Assembly (NCBI GenBank): GCA_964019695.1
Contig: CAXHUL010000214.1
Coordinates: forward strand, 1,178,001 to 1,242,000
DNA length: 64,000 nucleotides
Direction of reading: 5' to 3'
Origin: Loripinus fragilis
Taxonomy: Eukaryota; Mollusca; Bivalvia; Lucinida; Lucinidae
In this document: in pieces, positions 1-12,000 of the stretch
Numbering within the stretch: position 1 is the stretch's first letter
Layout of the letters: each line of letters opens with the position of its first letter
The notes under the pieces: generated by a model
Told to the model about the DNA's origin: nothing
The model's input: the letters and a program-made list of their open reading frames with translations, nothing else
Database searches by the model: none
Position numbers and translations under genes: made by a program

Positions 1-868
1 TTGCCTTGGGCCCTATGGGAAAACAGGAAATATCATAATTGCGGTCCGGGGCGCGCGCGCACAATGATAATTTTCACACCCGAGTAAGCTCTTTTATAGG
101 TCAACATTTTGGAAAAAAAATTGGCTTGCTGCCCACAGCAGGAGCTGAGAACCATGCATTCGGAGGTTTTCACACCCCACCCACTAATGCCCTCAAAGTT
201 TGAGAAAACGCGACCTTCGCGAAAAGCCCCGGAACCTATTGCAAAGTGATGAGCAGTGCCCAGGAGCACCTCTCAGTCATTTGCGCAAAATTCCTTCGGC
301 TACAAGTGGCTCAAATAAGGGCGTGAAAATTGTGCCGAAAGCCCTTTCAGGGGCTATTGCTCGGCACTCGGGGGATGGAAAATTTTACGCAATGCCTCAC
401 AATGAAGCACTGGTCGGGGGCTAACTTCTGGCACCAGTTTCGAGCCCGTCTGTGAAAGTGACCCGCGCAAGTTTTAGGCCGGTTCGGCTACTCTGGCCTA
501 ATGGGGCCTAATGGGAAGATCTTCTAATGCTCATAACTTTTTAATTTTCCGATGGAACGCTTTGAAACTTTCACCATTTGTAGACGGCCTCCCGTACTAC
601 AAACTGATGCCCGTGTGGGCATGATGAAAATAGTAGTTCGCGAGACGGAAGCGCGTAAAGCTTCGGGGCGGCAGACTTCCACACCCCGATAACTCGGTAT
701 CGAAACATTGTTGCGGGCGGGTGCGCATGGCAATACCTGCGCCTCTGTTGGCCCTATCCGCGTGCAAAATCTAAAAGCGATCAGAGCCTTAGAAAGCGCG
801 TACAACCGCTATCCCCATTTGCCTTGGGCCCTATGGGAAAACAGGAAATATCATAATTGCGGTCCGGG

Positions 869-881
869 GCGCGCGCGCACA
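869..881. repeat. Alternating purine-pyrimidine GC tract (Z-DNA-prone), once per monomer
   Basis: The representative monomer has GCGCGCGCGCACA, a 13-bp run of strictly alternating purine and pyrimidine. Such runs are known to favour left-handed DNA under negative supercoiling; whether this one does so is inference. The tract recurs every 818 bp and is a variable part of the unit. Confidence 0.7.
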
Positions 882-930
882 ATGATAATTTTCACACCCG
901 AGTAAGCTCTTTTATAGGTCAACATTTTGG

Positions 931-938
931 AAAAAAAA
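931..938. repeat. A8 tract, once per monomer
   Basis: AAAAAAAA follows CATTTTGG in most monomers. Its length varies, as expected for slippage: seven near 15,652, 33,643, 61,456 and 63,091, and about ten in the TTTTAAAAAAAAAATTGG variant near 41,006, 43,460 and 50,822. It is useful as a marker of monomer lineage. Confidence 0.8.
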
Positions 939-1097
939 TTGGCTTGCTGCCCACAGCAGGAGCTGAGAACCATGCATTCGGAGGTTTTCACACCCCACCC
1001 ACTAATGCCCTCAAAGTTTGAGAAAACGCGACCTTCGCGAAAAGCCCCCGAACCTATTGCAAAGTGATGAGCAGTGCCCAGGAGCACCTCTCAGTCA

Positions 1098-1107
1098 TTT
1101 GCGCAAA
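1098..1107. repeat. 10-bp perfect palindrome TTTGCGCAAA, once per monomer
   Basis: This perfect dyad is retained in nearly all copies. Exceptions are GCGCAATTCC near 20,726 and 24,817 and TTGTGCAAA near 22,362. A perfect dyad of this size could be a site for a dimeric DNA-binding protein, but no binding protein can be named from the sequence. Confidence 0.6.
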
Positions 1108-1157
1108 ATTCCTTCGGCTACAAGTGGCTCAAATAAGGGCGTGAAAATTGTGCCGAA

Positions 1158-1173
1158 AGCCCTTTCAGGGGCT
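1158..1173. repeat. Short hairpin AGCCC-TTTCAG-GGGCT, once per monomer
   Basis: The sequence forms a 5-bp GC-rich stem with a 6-base loop. It recurs in phase through the array. Variants such as CCCTTACAGGGG near 5,250 and 6,886 alter only the loop, whereas GAAAGACC near 56,779 and 59,233 alters the stem. No run of T follows it, so it is not a bacterial-type terminator. Confidence 0.55.
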
Positions 1174-1312
1174 ATTGCTCGGCACTCGGGGGACGGAAAA
1201 TTTTACGCAATGCCTCACAATGAAGCACTGGTCGGGGGCTAACTTCTGGCACCAGTTTCGAGCCCGTCCGTGAAAGTGACCCGCGCAAGTTTTAGGCCGG
1301 TTCGGCTACTCT

Positions 1313-1332
1313 GGCCTAATGGGGCCTAATGG
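1313..1332 (+). repeat. Back-to-back 10-bp direct repeat GGCCTAATGG
   Basis: Two exact copies of GGCCTAATGG abut, directly before GAAGATCTTC. The pair is present in nearly all 78 monomers. One copy is altered near 10,317 and 11,953 (GGAGCCTAATGG), 20,946 and 25,037 (AATCGGGCC), and 62,657 and 63,474 (GGCCAAATGG). It is probably a small fixed internal duplication that predates amplification. Confidence 0.7.
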
Positions 1333-1342
1333 GAAGATCTTC
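1333..1342. repeat. 10-bp perfect palindrome GAAGATCTTC with BglII site
   Basis: This perfect dyad contains AGATCT and occurs once per monomer in phase. It is disrupted near 56,955 and 59,409 by a one-base loss and near 40,600 by a C-to-A change that leaves AGATCT intact. It gives a simple diagnostic ladder. Confidence 0.7.
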
Positions 1343-1424
1343 TAATGCTCATAACTTTTTAATTTTCCGATGGAACGCTTTGAAATTTTCACCATTTGTA
1401 GACGGCCTCCCGTACTACAAACTG

Positions 1425-1440
1425 ATGCCCGTGTGGGCAT
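1425..1440. repeat. Hairpin ATGCCC-GTGT-GGGCAT, once per monomer
   Basis: A perfect 6-bp stem carries a 4-base loop. In some B monomers the loop reads GTGC, extending the dyad to 7 bp (near 23,514, 27,605, 29,237, 30,872, 34,972, 38,240, 46,422 and 53,782). In others CCAGTGTGGG removes the innermost pair (near 21,873, 24,326, 25,964, 28,417 and 32,504). A change to GTGTAAGCAT near 63,593 breaks it. Confidence 0.6.
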
Positions 1441-3689
1441 GATGAAAATAGTAGTTCGCGAGACGGAAGCGCGTAAAGCTTCGGGGCGGCAGACTTTCAC
1501 ACCCCGATAACTCGGTATCGAAACATTGTTGCGGGCGGGTGCGCATGGCAATACCTGCGCCTCTGTTGGCCCTATCCGCGTGCAAAATCTAAAAGCGATC
1601 AGAGCCTTAGAAAGCGCGTACAACCGCTATCCCCATTTGCCTTGGGCCCTATGGGAAAACAGGAAATATCATAATTGCGGTCCGGGGCGCGCGCGCACAA
1701 TGATAATTTTCACACCCGAGTAAGCTCTTTTATAGGTCAACATTTTGGAAAAAAAATTGGCTTGCTGCCCACAGCAGGAGCTGAGAACCATGCATTCGGA
1801 GGTTTTCACACCCCACCCACTAATGCCCTCAAAGTTTGAGAAAACGCGACCTTCGCGAAAAGCCCCGGAACCTATTGCAAAGTGATGAGCAGTGCCCAGG
1901 AGCACCTCTCAGTCATTTGCGCAAAATTCCTTCGGCTACAAGTGGCTCAAATAAGGGTGTGAAAATTGTGCCGAAAGCCCTTTCAGGGGCTATTGCTCGG
2001 CACTCGGGGGACGGAAAATTTTACGCAATGCCTCACAATGAAGCACTGGTCGGGGGCTAACTTCTGGCACCAGTTTCATCCCGTCCGTGAAAGTGACCCG
2101 CGCAAGTTTTAGGCCGGTTCGGCTACTCTGGCCTAATGGGGCCTAATGGGAAGATCTTCTAATGCTCATAACTTTTTAATTTTCCGATGGAACGCTTTGA
2201 AATTTTCACCATTTGTAGACGGCCTCCCGTACTACAAACTGATGCCCGTGTGGGCATGATGAAAATAGTAGTTCGCGAGACGGAAGCGCGTAAAGCTTCG
2301 GGGCGGCAGACTTCCACACCCCGATAACTCGGTATCGAAACATTGTTGCGGGCGGGTGCGCATGGCAATACCTGCGCCTCTGTTGGCCCTATCCGCGTGC
2401 AAAATCTAAAAGCGATCAGAGCCTTAGAAAGCGCGTACAACCGCTATCCCCATTTGCCTTGGGCCCTATGGGAAAACAGGAAATATCATAATTGCGGTCC
2501 GGGGCGCGCGCGCACAATGATAATTTTCACACCCGAGTAAGCTCTTTTATAGGTCAACATTTTGGAAAAAAAATTGGCTTGCTGCCCACAGCAGGAGCTG
2601 AGAACCATGCATTCCGAGGTTTTCACACCCCACCCACTAATGCCCTCAAAGTTTGAGAAAACGCGACCTTCGCGAAAAGCCCCGGAACCTATTGCAAAGT
2701 GATGAGCAGTGCCCAGGAGCACCTCTCAGTCATTTGCGCAAAATTCCTTCGGCTACAAGTGGCTCAAATAAGGGCGTGAAAATTGTGCCGAAAGCCCTTT
2801 CAGGGGCTATTGCTCGGCACTCGGGGGACGGAAAATTTTACGCAATGCCTCACAATGAAGCACTGGTCGGGGGCTAACTTCTGGCACCAGTTTCGAGCCC
2901 GTCCGTGAAAGTGACCCGCGCAAGTTTTAGGCCGGTTCGGCTACTCTGGCCTAATGGGGCCTAATGGGAAGATCTTCTAATGCTCATAACTTTTTAATTT
3001 TCCGATGGAACGCTTTGAAATTTTCACCATTTGTAGACGGCCTCCCGTACTACAAACTGATGCCCGTGTGGGCATGATGAAAATAGTAGTTCGCGAGACG
3101 GAAGCGCGTAAAGCTTCGGGGCGGCAGACTTCCACACCCCGATAACTCGGTATCGAAACATTGTTGCGGGCGGGTGCGCATGGCAATACCTGCGCCTCTG
3201 TTGGCCCTATCCGCGTGCAAAATCTAAAAGCGATCAGAGCCTTAGAAAGCGCGTACAACCGCTATCCCCATTTGCCTTGGGCCCTATGGGAAAACAGGAA
3301 ATATCATAATTGCGGTCCGGGGCGCGCGCGCACAATGATAATTTTCACACCCGAGTAAGCTCTTTTATAGGTCAACATTTTGGAAAAAAAATTGGCTTGC
3401 TGCCCACAGCAGGAGCTGAGAACCATGCATTCGGAGGTTTTCACACCCCACCCACTAATGCCCTTAAAGTTTGAGAAAACGCGACCTTCGCGAAAAGCCC
3501 CGGAACCTATTGCAAAGTGATGAGCAGTGCCCAGGAGCACCTCTCAGTCATTTGCGCAAAATTCCTTCGGCTACAAGTGGCTCAAATAAGGGCGTGAAAA
3601 TTGTGCCGAAAGCCCTTTCAGGGGCTATTGCTCGGCACTCGGGGGACGGAAAATTTTACGCAATGCCTCACAATGAAGCACTGGTCGGG

Positions 3690-6600
3690 GGCTAACTTCT
3701 GGCACCAGTTTGGAGCCCGTCCGTGAAAGTGACCCGCGCAAGTTTTAGGCCGGTTCGGCTACTCTGGCCTAATGGGGCCTAATGGGAAGATCTTCTAATG
3801 CTCATAACTTTTTAATTTTCCGATGGAACGCTTTGAAATTTTCACCATTTGTAGACGGCCTCCCGTACTACAAACTGATGCCCGTGTGGGCATGATGGAA
3901 ATAGTAGTTCGCGAGACGGAAGCGCGTAAAGCTTCGGGGCGGCAGACTTCCACACCCCGATAACTCGGTATCAAAACATTGTTGCGGGCGGGTGCGCATG
4001 GCAATACCTGCGCCTCTGTTGGCCCTATCCGCGTGCAAAATCTAAAAGCGATCAGAGCCTTAGAGAGCGCGTACAACCGCTATCCCCATTTGCCTTGGGC
4101 CCTATGGGAAAACAGGAAATATCATAATTGCGGTCCGGGGCGCGCGCGCACAATGATAATTTTCACACCCGAGTAAGCTCTTTTATAGGTCAACATTTTG
4201 GAAAAAAAATTGGCTTGCTGCCCACAGCAGGAGCTGAGAACCATGCATTCGGAGGTTTTCACACCCCACCCACTAATGCCCTCAAAGTTTGAGAAAACGC
4301 GACCTTCGCGAAAAGCCCCGGAACCTATTGCAAAGTGATGAGCAGTGCCCAGGAGCACCTCTCAGTCATTTGCGCAAAATTCCTTCGGCTACAAGTGGCT
4401 CAAATAAGGGCGTGAAAATTGTGCCGAAAGCCCTTTCAGGGGCTATTGCTCGGCACTCGGGGGACGGAAAATTTTACGCAATGCCTCACAATGAAGCACT
4501 GGTCGGGGGCTAACTTCTGGCACCAGTTTGGAGCCCGTCCGTGAAAGTGACCCGCGCAAGTTTTAGGCCGGTTCGGCTACTCTGGCCTAATGGGGCCTAA
4601 TGGGAAGATCTTCTAATGCTCATAACTTTTTAATTTTCCGATGGAACGCTTTGAAATTTTCACCATTTGTAGACGGCCTCCCGTACTACAAACTGATGCC
4701 CGTGTGGGCATGATGGAAATAGTAGTTCGCGAGACGGAAGCGCGTAAAGCTTCGGGGCGGCAGACTTCCACACCCCGATAACTCGGTATCAAAACATTGT
4801 TGCGGGCGGGTGCGCATGGCAATACCTGCGCCTCTGTTGGCCCTATCCGCGTGCAAAATCTAAAAGCGATCAGAGCCTTAGAAAGCGCGTACAACCGCTA
4901 TCCCCATTTGCCTTGGGCCCTATGGGAAAACAGGAAATATCATAATTGCGGTCCGGGGCGCGCGCGCACAATGATAATTTTCACACCCGAGTAAGCTCTT
5001 TTATAGGTCAACATTTTGGAAAAAAAATTGGCTTGCTGCCCACAGCAGGAGCTGAGAACCATGCATTCGGAGGTTTTCACACCCCACCCACTAATGCCCT
5101 CAAAGTTTGAGAAAACGCGACCTTCGCGAAAAGCCCCGGAACCTATTGCAAAGTGATGAGCAGTGCCCAGGAGCACCTCTCAGTCATTTGCGCAAAATTC
5201 CTTCGGCTACAAGTGGCTCAAATAAGGGCGTGAAAATTGTGCCGAAAGCCCTTACAGGGGCTATTGCTCGGCACTCGGGGGACGGAAAATTTTACGCAAT
5301 GCCTCACAATGAAGCACTGGTCGGGGGCTAACTTCTGGCACCAGTTTCGAGCCCGTCCGTGAAAGTGACCCGCGCAAGTTTTAGGCCGGTTCGGCTACTC
5401 TGGCCTAATGGGGCCTAATGGGAAGATCTTCTAATGCTCATAACTTTTTAATTTTCCGATGGAACGCTTTGAAATTTTCACCATTTGTAGACGGCCTCCC
5501 GTACTACAAACTGATGCCCGTGTGGGCATGATGAAAATAGTAGTTCGCGAGACGGAAGCGCGTAAAGCTTCGGGGCGGCAGACTTCCACACCCCGATAAC
5601 TCGGTATCGAAACATTGTTGCGGGCGGGTGCGCATGGCAATACCTGCGCCTCTGTTGGCCCTATCCGCTGCAAAATCTAAAAGCGATCAGAGCCTTAGAA
5701 AGCGCGTACAACCGCTATCCCCATTTGCCTTGGGCCCTATGGGAAAACAGGAAATATCATAATTGCGGTCCGGGGCGCGCACGCACAATGATAATTTTCA
5801 CACCCGAGTAAGCTCTTTTATAGGTCAACATTTTGGAAAAAAAATTGGCTTGCTGCCCACAGCAGGAGCTGAGAACCATGCATTCGGAGGTTTTCACACC
5901 CCACCCACTAATGCCCTCAAAGTTTGAGAAAACGCGACCTTCGCGAAAAGCCCCAGAACCTATTGCAAAGTGATGAGCAGTGCCCAGGAGCACCTCTCAG
6001 TCATTTGCGCAAAATTCCTTCGGCTACAAGTGGCTCAAATAAGGGCGTGAAAATTGTGCCGAAAGCCCTTTCAGGGGCTATTGCTCGGCACTCGGGGGAC
6101 GGAAAATTTTACGCAATGCCTCACAATGAAGCACTGGTCGGGGGCTAACTTCTGGCACCAGTTTCGAGCCCGTCCGTGAAAGTGACCCGCGCAAGTTTTA
6201 GGCCGGTTCGGCTACTCTGGCCTAATGGGGCCTAATGGGAAGATCTTCTAATGCTCATAACTTTTTAATTTTCCGATGGAACGCTTTGAAATTTTCACCA
6301 TTTGTAGACGGCCTCCCGTACTACAAACTGATGCCCGTGTGGGCATGATGGAAATAGTAGTTCGCGAGACGGAAGCGCGTAAAGCTTCGGGGCGGCAGAC
6401 TTCCACACCCCGATAACTCGGTATCAAAACATTGTTGCGGGCGGGTGCGCATGGCAATACCTGCGCCTCTGTTGGCCCTATCCGCGTGCAAAATCTAAAA
6501 GCGATCAGAGCCTTAGAAAGCGCGTACAACCGCTATCCCCATTTGCCTTGGGCCCTATGGGAAAACAGGAAATATCATAATTGCGGTCCGGGGCGCGCGC

Positions 6601-8995
6601 GCACAATGATAATTTTCACACCCGAGTAAGCTCTTTTATAGGTCAACATTTTGGAAAAAAAATTGGCTTGCTGCCCACAGCAGGAGCTGAGAACCATGCA
6701 TTCGGAGGTTTTCACACCCCACCCACTAATGCCCTCAAAGTTTGAGAAAACGCGACCTTCGCGAAAAGCCCCGGAACCTATTGCAAAGTGATGAGCAGTG
6801 CCCAGGAGCACCTCTCAGTCATTTGCGCAAAATTCCTTCGGCTACAAGTGGCTCAAATAAGGGCGTGAAAATTGTGCCGAAAGCCCTTACAGGGGCTATT
6901 GCTCGGCACTCGGGGGACGGAAAATTTTACGCAATGCCTCACAATGAAGCACTGGTCGGGGGCTAACTTCTGGCACCAGTTTCGAGCCCGTCCGTGAAAG
7001 TGACCCGCGCAAGTTTTAGGCCGGTTCGGCTACTCTGGCCTAATGGGGCCTAATGGGAAGATCTTCTAATGCTCATAACTTTTTAATTTTCCGATGGAAC
7101 GCTTTGAAATTTTCACCATTTGTAGACGGCCTCCCGTACTACAAACTGATGCCCGTGTGGGCATGATGAAAATAGTAGTTCGCGAGACGGAAGCGCGTAA
7201 AGCTTCGGGGCGGCAGACTTCCACACCCCGATAACTCGGTATCGAAACATTGTTGCGGGCGGGTGCGCATGGCAATACCTGCGCCTCTGTTGGCCCTATC
7301 CGCTGCAAAATCTAAAAGCGATCAGAGCCTTAGAAAGCGCGTACAACCGCTATCCCCATTTGCCTTGGGCCCTATGGGAAAACAGGAAATATCATAATTG
7401 CGGTCCGGGGCGCGCACGCACAATGATAATTTTCACACCCGAGTAAGCTCTTTTATAGGTCAACATTTTGGAAAAAAAATTGGCTTGCTGCCCACAGCAG
7501 GAGCTGAGAACCATGCATTCGGAGGTTTTCACACCCCACCCACTAATGCCCTCAAAGTTTGAGAAAACGCGACCTTCGCGAAAAGCCCCAGAACCTATTG
7601 CAAAGTGATGAGCAGTGCCCAGGAGCACCTCTCAGTCATTTGCGCAAAATTCCTTCGGCTACAAGTGGCTCAAATAAGGGCGTGAAAATTGTGCCGAAAG
7701 CCCTTTCAGGGGCTATTGCTCGGCACTCGGGGGACGGAAAATTTTACGCAATGCCTCACAATGAAGCACTGGTCGGGGGCTAACTTCTGGCACCAGTTTC
7801 GAGCCCGTCCGTGAAAGTGACCCGCGCAAGTTTTAGGCCGGTTCGGCTACTCTGGCCTAATGGGGCCTAATGGGAAGATCTTCTAATGCTCATAACTTTT
7901 TAATTTTCCGATGGAACGCTTTGAAATTTTCACCATTTGTAGACGGCCTCCCGTACTACAAACTGATGCCCGTGTGGGCATGATGAAAATAGTAGTTCGC
8001 GAGACGGAAGCGCGTAAAGCTTCGGGGCGGCAGACTTCCACACCCCGATAACTCGGTATCGAAACATTGTTGCGGGCGGGTGCGCATGGCAATACCTGCG
8101 CCTCTGTTGGCCCTATCCGCGTGCAAAATCTAAAAGCGATCAGAGCCTTAGAAAGCGCGTACAACCGCTATCCCCATTTGCCTTGGGCCCTATGGGAAAA
8201 CAGGAAATATCATAATTGCGGTCCGGGGCGCGCACGCACAATGATAATTTTCACACCCGAGTAAGCTCTTTTATAGGTCAACATTTTGGAAAAAAAATTG
8301 GCTTGCTGCCCACAGCAGGAGCTGAGAACCATGCATTCGGAGGTTTTCACACCCCACCCACTAATGCCCTCAAAGTTTGAGAAAACGCGACCTTCGCGAA
8401 AAGCCCCAGAACCTATTGCAAAGTGATGAGCAGTGCCCAGGAGCACCTCTCAGTCATTTGCGCAAAATTCCTTCGGCTACAAGTGGCTCAAATAAGGGCG
8501 TGAAAATTGTGCCGAAAGCCCTTTCAGGGGCTATTGCTCGGCACTCGGGGGACGGAAAATTTTACGCAATGCCTCACAATGAAGCACTGGTCGGGGGCTA
8601 ACTTCTGGCACCAGTTTCGAGCCCGTCCGTGAAAGTGACCCGCGCAAGTTTTAGGCCGGTTCGGCTACTCTGGCCTAATGGGGCCTAATGGGAAGATCTT
8701 CTAATGCTCATAACTTTTTAATTTTCCGATGGAACGCTTTGAAATTTTCACCATTTGTAGACGGCCTCCCGTACTACAAACTGATGCCCGTGTGGGCATG
8801 ATGAAAATAGTAGTTCGCGAGACGGAAGCGCGTAAAGCTTCGGGGCGGCAGACTTCCACACCCCGATAACTCGGTATCGAAACATTGTTGCGGGCGGGTG
8901 CGCATGGCAATACCTGCGCCTCTGTTGGCCCTATCCGCGTGCAAAATCTAAAAGCGATCAGAGCCTTAGAAAGCGCGTACAACCGCTATCCCCAT
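3690..8995 (+). repeat. Cluster of local one- and two-monomer duplications in block A
   Basis: Shared private variants reveal small tandem duplications. TTTGGAGCC at 3,712 and 4,530 together with GATGGAAAT at about 3,896 and 4,714 shows one duplicated monomer. A two-monomer segment of 1,635 bp is then repeated, roughly 4,620-6,254 and 6,255-7,889. Both copies carry CCCTTACAGG, a one-base deletion in CCGC(G)TGC near 5,669 and 7,304, CGCGCACGCAC, and CCCCAGAACC. The last two variants recur once more near 8,234 and 8,407, so the last monomer was copied again. I saw no private difference between the two 1,635-bp copies, which suggests a recent event. Junctions are placed only to about 100 bp. Confidence 0.75.
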
Positions 8996-10239
8996 TTGCC
9001 TTGGGCCCTATGGGAAAACAGGAAATATCATAATTGCGGTCCGGGGCGCGCGCGCACAATGATAATTTTCACACCCGAGTAAGCTCTTTTATAGGTCAAC
9101 ATTTTGGAAAAAAAATTGGCTTGCTGCCCACAGCAGGAGCTGAGAACCATGCATTCGGAGGTTTTCACACCCCACCCACTAATGCCCTCAAAGTTTGAGA
9201 AAACGCGACCTTCGCGAAAAGCCCCGGAACCTATTGCAAAGTGATGAGCAGTGCCCAGGAGCAGCTCTCAGTCATTTGCGCAAAATTCCTTCGGCTACAA
9301 GTGGCTCAAATAAGGGCGTGAAAATTGTGCCGAAAGCCCTTTCAGGGGCTATTGCTCGGCACTCGGGGGACGGAAAATTTTACGCAATGCCTCACAATGA
9401 AGCACTGGTCGGGGGCTAACTTCTGGCACCAGTTTCGAGCCCGTCCGTGAAAGTGACCCGCGCAAGTTTTAGGCCGGTTCGGCTACTCTGGCCTAATGGG
9501 GCCTAATGGGAAGATCTTCTAATGCTCATAACTTTTTAATTTTCCGATGGAACGCTTTGAAATTTTCACCATTTGTAGACGGCCTCCCGTACTACAAACT
9601 GATGCCCGTGTGGGCATGATGAAAATAGTAGTTCGCGAGACGGAAGCGCGTAAAGCTTCGGGGCGGCAGACTTCCACACCCCGATAACTCGGTATCGAAA
9701 CATTGTTGCGGGCGGGTGCGCATGGCAATACCTGCGCCTCTGTTGGCCCTATCCGCGTGCAAAATCTAAAAGCGATCAGAGCCTTAGAAAGCGCGTACAA
9801 CCGCTATCCCCATTTGCCTTGGGCCCTATGGGAAAACAGGAAATATCATAATTGCGGTCCGGGGCGCGCGCGCACAATGATAATTTTCACACCCGAGTAA
9901 GCTCTTTTATAGGTCAACATTTTGGAAAAAAAATTGGCTTGCTGCCCACAGCAGGAGCTGAGAACCATGCATTCGGAGGTTTTCACACCCCACCCACTAA
10001 TGCCCTCAAAGTTTGAGAAAACGCGACCTTCGCGAAAAGCCCCGGAACCTATTGCAAAGTGATGAGCAGTGCCCAGGAGCACCTCTCAGTCATTTGCGCA
10101 AAATTCCTTCGGCTACAAGTGGCTCAAATAAGGGCGTGAAAATTGTGCCGAAAGCCCTTTCAGGGGCTATTGCTCGGCACTCGGGGGACGGAAAATTTTA
10201 CGCAATGCCTCACAATGAAGCACTGGTCGGGGGCTAACT

Positions 10240-12000
10240 TCTGGCACCAGTTTCAAGCCCGTCCGTGAAAGTGACCCGCGCAAGTTTTAGGCCGGTTCGG
10301 CTACTCTGGCCTAATGGAGCCTAATGGGAAGATCTTCTAATGCTCATAACTTTTTAATTTTCCGATGGAACGCTTTGAAATTTTCACCATTTGTAGACGG
10401 CCTCCCGTACTACAAACTGATGCCCGTGTGGGCATGATGAAAATAGTAGTTCGCGAGACGGAAGCGCGTAAAGCTACGGGGCGGCAGACTTCCACACCCC
10501 GATAACTCGGTATCGAAACATTGTTGCGGGCGGGTGCGCATGGCAATACCTGCGCCTCTGTTGGCCCTATCCGCGTGCAAAATCTAAAAGCGATCAGAGC
10601 CTTAGAAAGCGCGTACAACCGCTATCCCCATTTGCCTTGGGCCCTATGGGAAAACAGGAAATATCATAATTGCGGTCCGGGGCGCGCGCGCACAATGATA
10701 ATTTTCACACCCGAGTAAGCTCTTTTATAGGTCAACATTTTGGAAAAAAAATTGGCTTGCTGCCCACAGCAGGAGCTGAGAACCATGCATTCGGAGGTTT
10801 TCACACCCCACCCACTAATGCCCTCAAAGTTTGAGAAAACGCGACCTTCGCGAAAAGCCCCGGAACCTATTGCAAAGTGATGAGCAGTGCCCAGGAGCAC
10901 CTCTCAGTCATTTGCGCAAAATTCCTTCGGCTACAAGTGGCTCAAATAAGGGCGTGAAAATTGTGCCGAAAGCCCTTTCAGGGGCTATTGCTCGGCACTC
11001 GGGGGACGGAAAATTTTACGCAATGCCTCACAATGAAGCACTGGTCGGGGGCTAACTTCTGGCACCAGTTTCGAGCCCGTCCGTGAAAGTGACCCGCGCA
11101 AGTTTTAGGCCGGTTCGGCTACTCTGGCCTAATGGGGCCTAATGGGAAGATCTTCTAATGCTCATAACTTTTTAATTTTCCGATGGAACGCTTTGAAATT
11201 TTCACCATTTGTAGACGGCCTCCCGTACTACAAACTGATGCCCGTGTGGGCATGATGAAAATAGTAGTTCGCGAGACGGAAGCGCGTAAAGCTTCGGGGC
11301 GGCAGACTTCCACACCCCGATAACTCGGTATCGAAACATTGTTGCGGGCGGGTGCGCATGGCAATACCTGCGCCTCTGTTGGCCCTATCCGCGTGCAAAA
11401 TCTAAAAGCGATCAGAGCCTTAGAAAGCGCGTACAACCGCTATCCCCATTTGCCTTGGGCCCTATGGGAAAACAGGAAATATCATAATTGCGGTCCGGGG
11501 CGCGCGCGCACAATGATAATTTTCACACCCGAGTAAGCTCTTTTATAGGTCAACATTTTGGAAAAAAAATTGGCTTGCTGCCCACAGCAGGAGCTGAGAA
11601 CCATGCATTCGGAGGTTTTCACACCCCACCCACTAATGCCCTCAAAGTTTGAGAAAACGCGACCTTCGCGAAAAGCCCCGGAACCTATTGCAAAGTGATG
11701 AGCAGTGCCCAGGAGCACCTCTCAGTCATTTGCGCAAAATTCCTTCGGCTACAAGTGGCTCAAATAAGGGCGTGAAAATTGTGCCGAAAGCCCTTTCAGG
11801 GGCTATTGCTCGGCACTCGGGGGACGGAAAATTTTACGCAATGCCTCACAATGAAGCACTGGTCGGGGGCTAACTTCTGGCACCAGTTTCAAGCCCGTCC
11901 GTGAAAGTGACCCGCGCAAGTTTTAGGCCGGTTCGGCTACTCTGGCCTAATGGAGCCTAATGGGAAGATCTTCTAATGCTCATAACTTTTTAATTTTCCG
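10240..12000 (+). repeat. Two-monomer-spaced variant pair in block A
   Basis: The paired variants TTTCAAGCCC and AATGGAGCC occur near 10,253/10,317 and again near 11,890/11,953, 1,637 bp apart. The intervening monomer has the ordinary bases. This is the signature of a two-monomer duplication or of a conversion event between alternate monomers. The 10.3-kb copy also has a private change that destroys its HindIII site (AAGCTA near 10,471). Confidence 0.55.

Larger units (their letters stand above)
819..1636 (+). repeat. Representative satellite monomer (subfamily A, monomer 2)
   Basis: This copy is used to place internal landmarks. In order: an alternating GC tract (869-881), an A8 tract (931-938), the palindrome TTCGCGAA (1034-1041), the palindrome TTTGCGCAAA (1098-1107), a hairpin AGCCC...GGGCT (1158-1173), AAAATTTT (1197-1204), a back-to-back 10-bp repeat (1313-1332), GAAGATCTTC containing a BglII site (1333-1342), and a hairpin ATGCCC-GTGT-GGGCAT (1425-1440). 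A hand count over 780 bp gives about 51% GC, and the unit holds about 54 CpG, close to random expectation. Single sites for BglII (AGATCT), HindIII (AAGCTT), ApaI (GGGCCC) and NsiI (ATGCAT) recur in nearly every monomer, so each enzyme should give an 818-bp ladder. The choice of base 1 as unit start is arbitrary. Confidence 0.9.

Noticed and set aside
33..905. Four short open frames repeated in almost every monomer (about 78 aa minus, 74 aa plus, 93 aa minus, 65 aa plus; in the first monomer 33-269, 200-424, 524-805, 708-905)
   Set aside because: They overlap on opposite strands, have no recognisable domain, signal or start context, and recur only because the satellite recurs. Many copies are broken or altered by one-base indels and stop changes (near 5,669, 16,652, 17,246, 28,657 and 41,258), and substitutions change amino acids freely. 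Nothing shows selection for a protein.
1158..1173. Intrinsic transcription terminator
   Set aside because: The hairpin AGCCC...GGGCT is short and followed by ATTGCTCGG, with no T run. There is also no gene upstream, and the context is eukaryotic satellite DNA.
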